Assembly (NCBI GenBank): GCA_963726135.1
Contig: CAVSBE010000002.1
Location: 321,131 to 385,130, forward strand
Direction: 5' to 3'
From: Bog-473 sp963726135
GTDB lineage: Bacteria > Actinomycetota > Acidimicrobiia > Acidimicrobiales > RAAP-2
Length of the DNA: 64,000 bases
The translations under genes and the position numbers were made by a program. The notes under the pieces are model-generated. The model had not been told where the DNA came from and made no database searches. It saw only the letters and a program-made list of their open reading frames with translations. Below are positions 43,330-51,484 of the stretch, piece after piece (within the stretch, counting starts at the first letter, position 1; each line of letters starts with the position of its first letter).

Positions 43330-44621
43330 CCGCCGTTCGATAATGGCGGGTTCGCGAGATAGCCTTCGGCCAGCCGCCGCCCGGTCTCTCGCATCAATTG
43401 CTTTTCCGTCGCCTGGTCCCCGGCGGGCGGAAGGCGTACGACCGTGTTGTTGCAATAGGTCGGGATCACCGAGCCTGCATCGCGGCACAGACCGGCGGGG
43501 TCGTCGCCGGCTTTGACGGCCCGGATGCCGCGCCGGATCTGGCGGCGGAAGATGCTGATCCCGCGGTCGGTGGCGCCAAGATGCTCCAGGCCGTGGATGG
43601 CGATCGGGCGCTGCGAGACTTGGGCCTCGTAATCGCCGGGGTGCAGCTGGCCCTCCTCATAGGAATCGGCGGCGAGTTGGCCGGGGAGCATGATGTCGCG
43701 ATCGGCCCACCATTCCGGTGTCGTCGTGCTGTCGGTCTCGCAGACATGGCGGAATTCGATCAGCATCGTGTTGGTATCGTCGAGCGGAACGGCCCACCGG
43801 CTCATCATCGGCCCGCTGAATGAGCGCTCGACGCGGCCGTCCTCCCAGATCGGCGCAACCTGCTGCAGATTGGGCAGCACGACTTCAACCATTCGCGTCC
43901 ACACATTGTCGCCGACCCGGCGGGTTGCGACATAGACCATGCCGATCGGGGTCTCGACGAAGTCCAACTCCGGCAACACGCCAAACTCTTCCGTGAAGAC
44001 GGCGCCGCTAACGATCGTGTGGAGGAACGCAGTATGGACCGGGTCCATCGTATTTTCATGGATCTGCAGCCAGTTCGCCGGAAAGCAGTATTTCCGGCCC
44101 GGGATCATCCGGTAGCCCGGCCGGTTAAAGGTGTCGTAGACGGGGAAAGCCGGCTTCTGCTCGGGCGGGCCCATATACGCAAAGACGATGCCGTTGGCCT
44201 CGTGGATCGGATAGGCTCCGTGAAACAGCCGGTCCTTCAGGGTGCTGTCCGCCGGTTCGCCCGGCGTCTCCAGGATCCTCCCATCGACGCCGAACAGCCA
44301 GCCATGATAGCAGCAGCGGATTCCCGTTTCGCCGATCAATCCGAATTCGAGCGACGTCCCGCGATGCGGGCAATGCAATTCCAGCAGGCCCGCGGCGCCG
44401 CTTTTGTCACGAAACGCGACCAGATCCTCGCCGAGGATCTTGACCCGATATGGCAGGTCGCTCAGTTCGTCGGAAAAGCAGACCGGCTGCCAAAAGCGGC
44501 GCAGATATTCGCCGCCCGGCGTGCCAGGGCCGACACGGGTGAGTTCCGCATCTTCCTCCGGAACATCGCGGTGGAAGTAGCCGCCATACCGCGTCTTCAA
44601 GAACGGGGCTCTGGTCGCCAT
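43326..44621 (-). CDS. Rieske non-heme iron oxygenase, alpha subunit
   Basis: The 431-residue protein has the Rieske motif LELHCPHRGTSLEFGLIGETGIRCCYHGWLFG (C-x-H and C-x2-H, near residues 83-107). The mononuclear iron motif is NWLQIHENTMDPVHTAFLH, of the D-x2-H-x4-H type. Such enzymes hydroxylate aromatic rings or demethylate ethers. ATG 44621 follows AGGAGGCCCG. A Rieske reductase or ferredoxin is not in the window, but a HiPIP gene overlaps its stop. A predicted Tat signal is absent, so it is cytoplasmic. Confidence 0.88.
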   Translation of the reverse strand: MATRAPFLKTRYGGYFHRDVPEEDAELTRVGPGTPGGEYLRRFWQPVCFSDELSDLPYRVKILGEDLVAFRDKSGAAGLLELHCPHRGTSLEFGLIGETGIRCCYHGWLFGVDGRILETPGEPADSTLKDRLFHGAYPIHEANGIVFAYMGPPEQKPAFPVYDTFNRPGYRMIPGRKYCFPANWLQIHENTMDPVHTAFLHTIVSGAVFTEEFGVLPELDFVETPIGMVYVATRRVGDNVWTRMVEVVLPNLQQVAPIWEDGRVERSFSGPMMSRWAVPLDDTNTMLIEFRHVCETDSTTTPEWWADRDIMLPGQLAADSYEEGQLHPGDYEAQVSQRPIAIHGLEHLGATDRGISIFRRQIRRGIRAVKAGDDPAGLCRDAGSVIPTYCNNTVVRLPPAGDQATEKQLMRETGRRLAEGYLANPPLSNGG

Positions 44622-45032
44622 CGGGCCTCCTGTCGAACAATCAGTTTCAACGCGCGGCTTTTTGGACATCCGACGCGACGTTTCCGCCTGCGCCAACCGC
44701 TTTGGCTCATATAGAAAATGTAGCAAAAACCGCACCCGTCCTCACGCGAAAACCTGCATATTCCTATCGCCAAGAGGCGATCGAAACAGCCTGACTGCCG
44801 ATCGCGTCGCTGCGACCTTCCATTGGGCGGTATATTTCTCGCTCGCGGCGCCTGCAGCGAATCAGCAGCAAGATTTCGCGTTTAGATTTAAGACCACCCT
44901 CGGCTGGGTCGGAACGCATGGGCGTCATTTCGCGGCTGCCAATCCGGCGTCCGCCGGGTTTTCAGAGGACTCCTTCGCGAACGGCCGGAATCGGCGCCGA
45001 GCTGCCGGAGCAGAGCGAGCCAACTATAGGCA
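44622..45032. other. 411-bp gap between the Rieske and NACHT genes
   Basis: No gene of protein-like composition is seen. The Rieske promoter should lie in 44622-44800 (minus strand), where AT-rich tracts such as ttctatatgag (minus) stand out. The rest shows no repeat, tRNA or terminator that I can support. The NACHT gene ends at 45033. Confidence 0.5.
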
Positions 45033-48000
45033 TCAGCCCCACAACGTGCGCTTTTCGCCGCGGAATACCAGAACGAGGCCCCATAGCAACCCGAGGAGCG
45101 CGGATATTGCCGGGACAGCTTTGAGAAACGCTTTTATCGGGCTTGTTTCGGGAAGGCCCGCATACCATTCGCCGCCGAAATACAACGCCACGCCAATGGC
45201 GAGCCCGGTGCCGGTCGCTTTGGCGATCTTCCAAAACCGCTCCTTGCGCCGGCGGCGCATTTGCAGCGAGCGCCAGCGGTAACCCGGCAGCTGCCGCCCT
45301 TCGGTCAATCGGGCTATATCGCCCAAAAATTCGCCCGAGCGCTCAAAGGCTCCGGAAAGCGCCGCAAGTATTTTCCGGAACCCCGGATCGCCGGCCGCAG
45401 CTGATCCCAGCGCCTGCGCTGCCGCCGATCGCACAAAGCTGTCAGCATCGTTCAGCGCCGCCAGCAGCGCCGCCACCACGGCCGGATCGCCCGCCGCAGC
45501 CGGCCCCAGCGCCCGCGCCGCCGCCCATCGCACCGAGACGTCAGCATCTTGCAGCGCCGCCAGCAGCGCCGCCATCACCGCCGGATCGCCGGCCGCGGCC
45601 GATCCCCGCGCCTCCGCCGCCGTCCATCGCACCGAGACGTCAGCATCTTGCAGCGCCGCCAGCAGCGCCGCCACCACCGCCGGATCGCCGGCCGCGGCCG
45701 ATCCCAGCGCCTCCGCCGCCGCCGATCGCACGGAGACGTCAGCATCTTGCAGCGCCGCCAGCAGCGCCGCCACCACCGCCGGATCGCCGGCCGCGGCCGC
45801 CCCCAGCGCCCTCGCCGCGGCCCATCGCACCGAGACGTCAGCATCTTGCAGCGCCGCCAGCAGCGCCGCCATCACCGCCGGATCGCCGGCCGCGGCCGAT
45901 CCCAGCGCCTCCGCCGCCGTCCATCGCACCGAGACGTCAGCATCTTGCAGCGCCGCCAGCAGCGCCGCCACCACCGCCGGATCGCCGGCCGCGGCCGATC
46001 CCAGCGCCTCCGCCGCCGCCGATCGCACGGAGACGTCAGCATCTTGCAGCGCCGCCAGCAGCGCCGCCACCACCGCCGGATCGCCGGCCGCGGCCGATCC
46101 CAGCGCCTCCGCCGCCGTCCATCGCACCGAGTCGGCAGCATCTTGCAGCGCCGCCAGCAGCGCCGCCACCACCGCCGGATCGCCGGCCGCGGCCGCCCCC
46201 AGCGCCCCCGCCGCCGCCGATCGCACCGAGTCGTCAGCATCCTCCAGCGCCGCCAGCAGCGCCGCCACCACCGCCGGATCGCCGGCCGCGGCCGGTCCTA
46301 GCGCCCCCGCCGCCGTCCATCGCACCGAGACGTCAGCATCTTGCAGCGCCGCCAGCAGCGCCGCCACCACCGCAGCCCCAAGAGGGTTATGCCTGGTATG
46401 CTGTCCTATTTCGCCGATAACATTTGCAGCGGCGTTTGCGACATTACTTCGGCTGTTGCGTAGGCCGGCGGCCAGGGTATCGATTTCTTGTTTCAATCGT
46501 TCGGTCAAGCCGGTCGATCTTGCTGTCGCGACGCATTGGCCGTAGCCGCAAACGGCGAGAATGAGGTCGCGGCCAAGTAGCCGGGCAACACGCTGCTGAA
46601 GCTGCCACGTCGGAAACCATGTCCCTGGCGAGAGGGGTCGCAACGCACGATGCGCTGGCGCCACCAGGAACGGCATCGGTTTACCGGAGGCACCAAGAAT
46701 AGAGAACGCCAATCGCTCGACCTTGCCGCTGCCGCCCCTGCCGCTGCCTAGCTCACCGAACAATAGGAGGTGCACTTCCTCCCACCAGGCGATGTGCAGA
46801 CCGGGCATCACCGCGTCAATCATCGCCTCTTCATCGAGCGCTGCGATGTGACGCGCCGCGAGGTATTCTTGAAACGTACGATGGCTGAATTCCAGCGAGC
46901 CGTCGCCCCGCCCTCGCAACAATCCTGAACGGTCGCGGATCGCCGCGATGAAGCGGCGGGCCTCGCCTTCCGCACCTCCAGGGTCGCTGTGATGCTCGGC
47001 CCTCAGAGCCTCGGCGATGCGCTGGACGATCTCTTCTTCCGGTGCGGACAGCCGCTCATTCTCGCCGTGCAGCCAATGAGCGAGGGTGGCCAGCAGCTCC
47101 AGCTTTTGCTGCAAGCCGAACCCCCCGATCAGCCCTGAATTTCTTATGTCCTTGTTGCGTTCCCAGGTGTCGAGCAGCGCTTCGCAACATTTGAAATAAA
47201 GTTCGACGCGGCGATCCGGCAAAACCCGGTTGTTCCGAAATACAACAGCAATAATTGTGCATAATAACGGGTTTGTCGCCAGCCCCTCGACCCGTTCATT
47301 CGCACCGATCGCATCGACCAGCTGGTCCGCCTCGCCAGCGAGGGCATGCTCGCCATAGGCGACGCGATACCAATTGCGGATGAAGGCGGTGACGTCATCA
47401 CGGCCAAATGGCCGAACCGTGCCGGTCTGAAACCCGTTGCCAACCGAAAAATTCGCGAAGCCATGAGGGCGAGTCGTCAACAGACATAAATTGTTTGACG
47501 CATTTGATCGCGGATCGAGGTACAGCGCCTCGATCGCCTCGACCAATCTCGTTCGTGCTTGCCGGTCCTCAATCTCGTCAAGCCCGTCGAGGAGAATGAC
47601 GCAGCCCCCTGCCGCTATTGCCGCCCGCATCGCTTCCCGTGGCACACCGGCAAAGCGCGCGTCTTGCGCGATGTAGCTGCTGATTTCATCGGCGAGGTCG
47701 AAAGCCGATGGCTGCTCGGCCAGCTTGCGCAGACGCTCCGCGAAGCGACGCAGTTCCAACAAGATCGGCAGGCAAGGTTCGGTGAAGGTCGGCCCCAGGC
47801 GATCCGCATCTGCCTGTCGCGCCGCCGCGAAGGTGACCGCAAGCCAGCGCAGCAAAGTTGTCTTTCCGCTACCCGGATCCCCGACGATGATCAGCCGCCG
47901 ATACTGGCTCAACGCCTGGCCGATAGAGAGCTTGACTGATTCCGGTGCGGGTGGCGAGCGCGGCGAGGGCCGATCCCCTCGCATTAATTCTTCCGGATGT

Positions 48001-48221
48001 CCGCCATCCGGCGCCGATGCCCCGTCCGGACGGTCCCCTTGGACGAGACGGAATCTGAGGTCGGTGACGACCCGCCGCACCTCGACCGAAAGCGAAATAA
48101 AGACGCGGTCGAGCGGCAGCTCGCTTAATCCGGGGTCGCGCTCGGGCAACCCGGTCAGCGAAATACGGTTGAAGACGCGCTGGACCTGGTCCCGGTAACG
48201 TTCTTCCGTCGCCTGTTCCAT
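45033..48221 (-). CDS. NACHT STAND NTPase with HEAT-like repeats and C-terminal membrane helices
   Basis: ATG 48221 gives about 1062 residues; the longer frame to 49085 is not protein-like and overlaps the next gene. A short N-terminal region (about 1-105) contains LPLDRVFISLSVEVRR. The NACHT domain has Walker A IIVGDPGSGKTTLLRWLAV (residues 114-122) and Walker B GGCVILLDGLDEIEDR (208-217), then CLLTTRPHGFANFS. A helical part (RTFQEYLAARHIAALDEE) is followed by ten HEAT-like 33-residue repeats (about 615-955) and two predicted TM helices (about 1001-1021 and 1031-1054). NACHT proteins act as oligomerising sensors, including in phage defence. No separate effector domain is seen, so the membrane helices may be the effector. 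Confidence 0.85.
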   Translation of the reverse strand: MEQATEERYRDQVQRVFNRISLTGLPERDPGLSELPLDRVFISLSVEVRRVVTDLRFRLVQGDRPDGASAPDGGHPEELMRGDRPSPRSPPAPESVKLSIGQALSQYRRLIIVGDPGSGKTTLLRWLAVTFAAARQADADRLGPTFTEPCLPILLELRRFAERLRKLAEQPSAFDLADEISSYIAQDARFAGVPREAMRAAIAAGGCVILLDGLDEIEDRQARTRLVEAIEALYLDPRSNASNNLCLLTTRPHGFANFSVGNGFQTGTVRPFGRDDVTAFIRNWYRVAYGEHALAGEADQLVDAIGANERVEGLATNPLLCTIIAVVFRNNRVLPDRRVELYFKCCEALLDTWERNKDIRNSGLIGGFGLQQKLELLATLAHWLHGENERLSAPEEEIVQRIAEALRAEHHSDPGGAEGEARRFIAAIRDRSGLLRGRGDGSLEFSHRTFQEYLAARHIAALDEEAMIDAVMPGLHIAWWEEVHLLLFGELGSGRGGSGKVERLAFSILGASGKPMPFLVAPAHRALRPLSPGTWFPTWQLQQRVARLLGRDLILAVCGYGQCVATARSTGLTERLKQEIDTLAAGLRNSRSNVANAAANVIGEIGQHTRHNPLGAAVVAALLAALQDADVSVRWTAAGALGPAAAGDPAVVAALLAALEDADDSVRSAAAGALGAAAAGDPAVVAALLAALQDAADSVRWTAAEALGSAAAGDPAVVAALLAALQDADVSVRSAAAEALGSAAAGDPAVVAALLAALQDADVSVRWTAAEALGSAAAGDPAVMAALLAALQDADVSVRWAAARALGAAAAGDPAVVAALLAALQDADVSVRSAAAEALGSAAAGDPAVVAALLAALQDADVSVRWTAAEARGSAAAGDPAVMAALLAALQDADVSVRWAAARALGPAAAGDPAVVAALLAALNDADSFVRSAAAQALGSAAAGDPGFRKILAALSGAFERSGEFLGDIARLTEGRQLPGYRWRSLQMRRRRKERFWKIAKATGTGLAIGVALYFGGEWYAGLPETSPIKAFLKAVPAISALLGLLWGLVLVFRGEKRTLWG
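45351..46340 (-). repeat. Ten tandem 99-bp repeats encoding 33-residue HEAT-like units
   Basis: The plus-strand marker gtcagcatc (or gtcggcagc variants) occurs at 45441, 45540, 45639, 45738, 45837, 45936, 46035, 46134, 46233 and 46332, exactly 99 bases apart. Each unit encodes a DADVSVRW-type helix turn, an AAEALGSAAAG linker and a DPAVVAALLAALQ helix. The units differ by only a few bases. Units 4-6 and 7-9 are near-copies of each other. Confidence 0.95.
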
Positions 48222-48817
48222 CGGTTTGCTAAAGATCGTGATTTGAACAATTAGAACCCCGCGAAGGGTTATCCGCAATAGACCGGTTATGCTGGAGCGA
48301 GCGCTGAAATCGGGCCGCCTCCTCCTGGGCTGCTGATCCGCCCGTGCAGCGGGCGGCGGGGATCCAACCGATATTCGCCACAAACATGTCGTAGCCTCAC
48401 GACCGGCGATATCACCAATAGAAGGCGGCGGCCCCGGGTGCTCGAGCATTCCTGTCAATTCCCGGTTACGCCAAATTATTTCCCGGTTCGACCGAAAAAA
48501 TTCCCGGTTGCCCGCCGACGGGAATTTCCTCGCAACCCATTGTTTGAAAGAATGTATTTTTGCCCAAATCCCCGGTTTCGAGGCCGAATCCAATGAATTC
48601 CTGGTTATATTCCCGGTTATCCCGGTTCTACGGGAATTTCGCTCGGCCGGCGCCGGTCCGGGCCAGCCTCCGTCGGGAGAGCAGCGTGGGGTCAGGCGGC
48701 GACGCGGCCGGTGCCTTCGATCACAGCGTCCCAGTCGTCGACATCGCGGTCGAGCGAATGCGCCATGACCTGCTGCACCCCGGCCTCGGCATAGGTGGCG
48801 ATGCCCGATGCTCAGCT
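48222..48817. other. 596-bp gap upstream of the NACHT gene and after the amidohydrolase gene, with iterated motif
   Basis: It holds the NACHT promoter (minus strand) and the tail side of the amidohydrolase gene. The central part, 48458-48640, is more AT-rich than the flanks and carries repeats of TTCCCGGTT (separate entry). No protein-like gene is seen; ORFs in it owe their length to the repeats. A conventional promoter could not be identified. Confidence 0.5.
48458..48640 (+). repeat. Cluster of TTCCCGGTT direct repeats with inverted partners
   Basis: TTCCCGGTT is at 48459, 48480 and 48501, exactly 21 bases apart (two helical turns). A variant is at 48598 (TTCCTGGTT) and further copies are at 48610 and 48619 (ATCCCGGTT); a weaker copy ATCCCCGGTTT is near 48568. 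ACGGGAATTTC occurs at 48518 and 48630, near the inverse of the AATTCCCG part. Such phased repeats suggest a protein-binding array or a decayed tandem repeat. Confidence 0.7.
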
Positions 48818-50221
48818 TCAGCCGCGGACGTAGCCGTAGCGCAGGTTGCTGCGGCCGGGGCCGTTTTTGATATAGTCGGCCTTTAGTTCGGCGAAATGGT
48901 CGGGCTGGCCGAGGAGAGCGTGCTGCTCGAAATTGTAGAGGCGCGCCGAGTTCCCACTGAAGATTCCGGTCTTGATCGGGCCGTTGGCCGGGCCCAATGG
49001 CTGAAAGCCGTATTTCTTTTGCATGTCCTCGGGGATTTCGAGGCGGCGCAGCCCTTCGATCTGCCATTGCGGCGCACCGGTCCATACCGCATCAGTGCCC
49101 CACACGACGTGGTCGGGGCCGAGACCCTTGACCAGCATGCCCATCAAGGCCGCGGCGAGGCGCGGCTCGGCGACCGCGGTCCAGGCGAAGATCTGCCCGA
49201 GATCGCCATAGACGTTGGTGACGCCGTATTTCTGCGGGATCTCGGCGAGACCGCTGGTCCACGAGCTGCGACCGGTCTGGTCGAACTCGGCCATGCCGTC
49301 GGCCGGGGTGCCGCCGACCCAGCGATAGGCCGAATGGTAGACCAGAAAATTCAATTGCGGCCAGTCCTTGGCCGCCTTGCCGATATCGCTGACATCGGCA
49401 TAGGGCCGCAGCCGCGGGAACTGCTTTTCGACACCGGGTGCGAACAGCCCTTTGTGGATGCAGACGTTCTTGATGCCGGATTTCGAAATCTTTTCGTAGA
49501 ACGGATACATCAGCTTTTCGTCGTCGGCATGCCACGGATAACGCGCGAGTTCCTTGTGGGTGTTGTCGCCGACGGTGTAGCCCTTCCACGAATCGGGCTT
49601 GTAGACTTCGATCGCCTGATCGACCTGGTCGAGCCAGCCGGGCTGCCCGGGAGTGATCGTAAAATGCGCCATCATCCGCCGCGAGCCGGCTTGTTTGTTG
49701 ACCTTCGCGCGGGTCTCGAACACCTGCGCTTGCGGGATAAACCAGTCCTGCGGCACATCCGAGGGCGAGTTCGACAACAGCGCCACCTTGGTGTCGCTGT
49801 CCATGTAGACCTCTTTGATATAATTGGCGTATTTGAGGTCGTCGAGGGTCTGATCGCCGGTCAGCTCCTTGTTCCAGCCGAGCTTGCCAAAGGCGTTGCG
49901 CATTTTGACAAAGCCGGTAAGCCGGGTGTCGTCGCGCAGGAAATGGGTATGGCCGTCGATGATGAACTGGCCCGATAACGCCTGGGCGCGGTCGGCCGCC
50001 ATGTCGGGGGTTGCCGCCTCGGCGAGGCTGGCGTCGAAGATGTGGCCGAATACCTGGTTCATCGCCACGAACGAGGCCGCCATCCCCGATGCGGTCTGGA
50101 AAAACCGGCGGCGCGAGACGCCCTGCCGGCGAGCGAGCCGGTCGCTGATTTCCTTGAGCCGGGCTTCGACCTCGCGCTGCTTTTCGGTCTGCGGCACCGG
50201 CAGGTATTCGTCGCTCGACAC
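48818..50221 (-). CDS. Tat-exported amidohydrolase-family protein
   Basis: The protein of about 467 residues starts as GTG 50221. Residues 30-70 hold a Tat motif (GVSRRRFFQTASGMAASFVAMNQ). The TIM-barrel metal motifs are IDGHTHFLRDD (HxH, near residue 90), NVCIHKGLF, FLVYHSAYRW and VVWGTDAVWTG (Asp). The substrate is unknown. It probably works in the periplasm. Its true N-terminus likely lies upstream at 50305, cut by an in-frame TAG (next entry). Confidence 0.85.
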   Translation of the reverse strand: MSSDEYLPVPQTEKQREVEARLKEISDRLARRQGVSRRRFFQTASGMAASFVAMNQVFGHIFDASLAEAATPDMAADRAQALSGQFIIDGHTHFLRDDTRLTGFVKMRNAFGKLGWNKELTGDQTLDDLKYANYIKEVYMDSDTKVALLSNSPSDVPQDWFIPQAQVFETRAKVNKQAGSRRMMAHFTITPGQPGWLDQVDQAIEVYKPDSWKGYTVGDNTHKELARYPWHADDEKLMYPFYEKISKSGIKNVCIHKGLFAPGVEKQFPRLRPYADVSDIGKAAKDWPQLNFLVYHSAYRWVGGTPADGMAEFDQTGRSSWTSGLAEIPQKYGVTNVYGDLGQIFAWTAVAEPRLAAALMGMLVKGLGPDHVVWGTDAVWTGAPQWQIEGLRRLEIPEDMQKKYGFQPLGPANGPIKTGIFSGNSARLYNFEQHALLGQPDHFAELKADYIKNGPGRSNLRYGYVRG

Positions 50222-50224
50222 GAT

Positions 50225-50305
50225 CTAAGTCGGCACCGGCGATGGAAACGACGACGTCTCGGCCGGCAGCAATTCGCTCAGTTGTTCGTCAGTAAGGAAT
50301 TTCAT
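50225..50305 (-). pseudogene. Upstream 26-codon piece of the amidohydrolase gene, ending in amber
   Basis: ATG 50305 follows GGGAGGATCAC, the best ribosome site in the area. It encodes KFLTDEQLSELLPAETSS and ends with PSPVPT and TAG at 50225-50227. The main gene resumes in the same frame right after the stop (IVSSDEYLP...). I recall amidohydrolases of this type starting with such a segment as one protein, with Gln at the position of the stop. A single C to T change (CAG to TAG) is the simplest reading. It may alternatively be a leader peptide coupling translation to GTG 50221. Confidence 0.6.
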
Positions 50306-50380
50306 GTGATCCTCCCAGGAACCTAAGACCCATGTTTATCCGCCGCCCGTTAGGGGTGGACTGGGCATCGGGCCATGCCT

Positions 50381-51466
50381 CTAGCGTGGTCGCGCCGGCA
50401 CTTCAAGGTTCAACAGCCGCGCGGCGTTGCCGCCAAAGATTGCCTTGCGCTCGTTGTCGTCGAGACCGGGGCAGCCCTCGATCATGCCGACCGGGTCGAT
50501 TTCGCCCATATCGGCCGGATAATCGGTGCCCATCAAGATATGGTCGGCACCATATTCCTCGACCAGATATTCGAGCTGGTGGTGGGTGTAGACCAGCGCG
50601 TCGAAATAGCATCGCTTCAGATAGGTGGTCGGCATCCGTGCGATCTGTTCGCAGGCATCGGGGCGCGCCGAGGCGGCATGGTCGATGCGGCCCGAATAAG
50701 CCGGCAGGTAACCTCCGCCGTGAGAGGCGACCAGCTTCAAATTCGGGTAATCGCGCAACACGCCGCCAAAAATCAGGTGATGCAATGCCACCGTCGTGTC
50801 TAGCGGGTTGCCGATCACATTGGCGAAGTAATGGTCGGCGAAACGCCCGGCCTCGGTGAAACCGTCCGAGTGCATGAACACCAACAAGCCCAGCTCTTCG
50901 CAGCGCGCGAAAATCTTGCGAAAGCGTTCGGCCGATAGATCCTCGCCGGCGATGTGGGTCATGATCTCGATGCCGCGAAAGCCCAGCGATTTGTGCAGGC
51001 GATCGAGTTCGGCGACGGCCAGTTCGGGCGCCTGGAACGGCACTGTGCCGAGCCCGACGAAGCGATCGGGAAACCGGCCGCATATCTCGGCGATGAAATC
51101 ATTGATCGCGCGTGACGTAGCGAGGCCGAGATCGGGGTCGGCGCCATAGTAGGTCTGACGCGGCGCCGGCGAGATCGCCTGAATGTCGATCCCCATCCGG
51201 TCCATGTCTTCGATGCGTTTTTCGGGCGACACACTCTGCTCGGCGGTGCGCTCGCCGTTCGCCCGGTTGACGCCGCGACTGCGCTCGCTGGCCTGGGTTT
51301 CGAGAAACCAGCGGGAGACATCCTGATTGCCGGCAACCATCTGCGTCGCCCGTTCATTTCGGACATGGCAATGGATATCGATCGTGAACCATTTACCGCG
51401 GGCATGGGCCGGTCCCGGAAAGCGTCCGGGGATCGGCGCCCCCTCCGGCAGGCATTTGAACAGCAT
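50381..51466 (-). CDS. Amidohydrolase-2/ACMSD-type decarboxylase or hydrolase, copy 1
   Basis: The 361-residue barrel has FTIDIHCHV (HxH), LVASHGGGYLPAYSGRIDH (His) and MGTDYPADMGEIDP (Asp), the metal and acid residues of the ACMSD/gamma-resorcylate decarboxylase family (amidohydrolase 2). IEIMTHIAGEDLSAERFRKIFARC and PTTYLKRCYFDALVYTHH are also typical. It is a close paralogue of the next gene. Decarboxylation or hydrolysis of a ring-derived acid is the likely role. The start is ATG at 51466. Confidence 0.9.
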   Translation of the reverse strand: MLFKCLPEGAPIPGRFPGPAHARGKWFTIDIHCHVRNERATQMVAGNQDVSRWFLETQASERSRGVNRANGERTAEQSVSPEKRIEDMDRMGIDIQAISPAPRQTYYGADPDLGLATSRAINDFIAEICGRFPDRFVGLGTVPFQAPELAVAELDRLHKSLGFRGIEIMTHIAGEDLSAERFRKIFARCEELGLLVFMHSDGFTEAGRFADHYFANVIGNPLDTTVALHHLIFGGVLRDYPNLKLVASHGGGYLPAYSGRIDHAASARPDACEQIARMPTTYLKRCYFDALVYTHHQLEYLVEEYGADHILMGTDYPADMGEIDPVGMIEGCPGLDDNERKAIFGGNAARLLNLEVPARPR

Positions 51467-51484
51467 TTCAGCCTTCTCCCCAAA

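Noticed and set aside
45351..46340. Regular array considered as CRISPR
   Set aside because: Units are contiguous and coding with no variable spacers, and lie inside a long gene frame.
45143..46420. Long Pro/Arg-rich plus-strand ORF opposite the NACHT repeats
   Set aside because: It is the antisense of the 99-bp repeats. Its open length comes from repeat composition, and it lacks a protein-like start or known domain.
48508..48768. Small plus-strand ORF in the repeat-rich gap
   Set aside because: Its frame is made of the TTCCCGGTT repeats and lacks a ribosome site.
48222..49085. N-terminal extension of the NACHT gene up to 49085
   Set aside because: The upstream residues are repeat-derived or antisense to the amidohydrolase gene, and a good ATG at 48221 precedes a normal family N-terminus.
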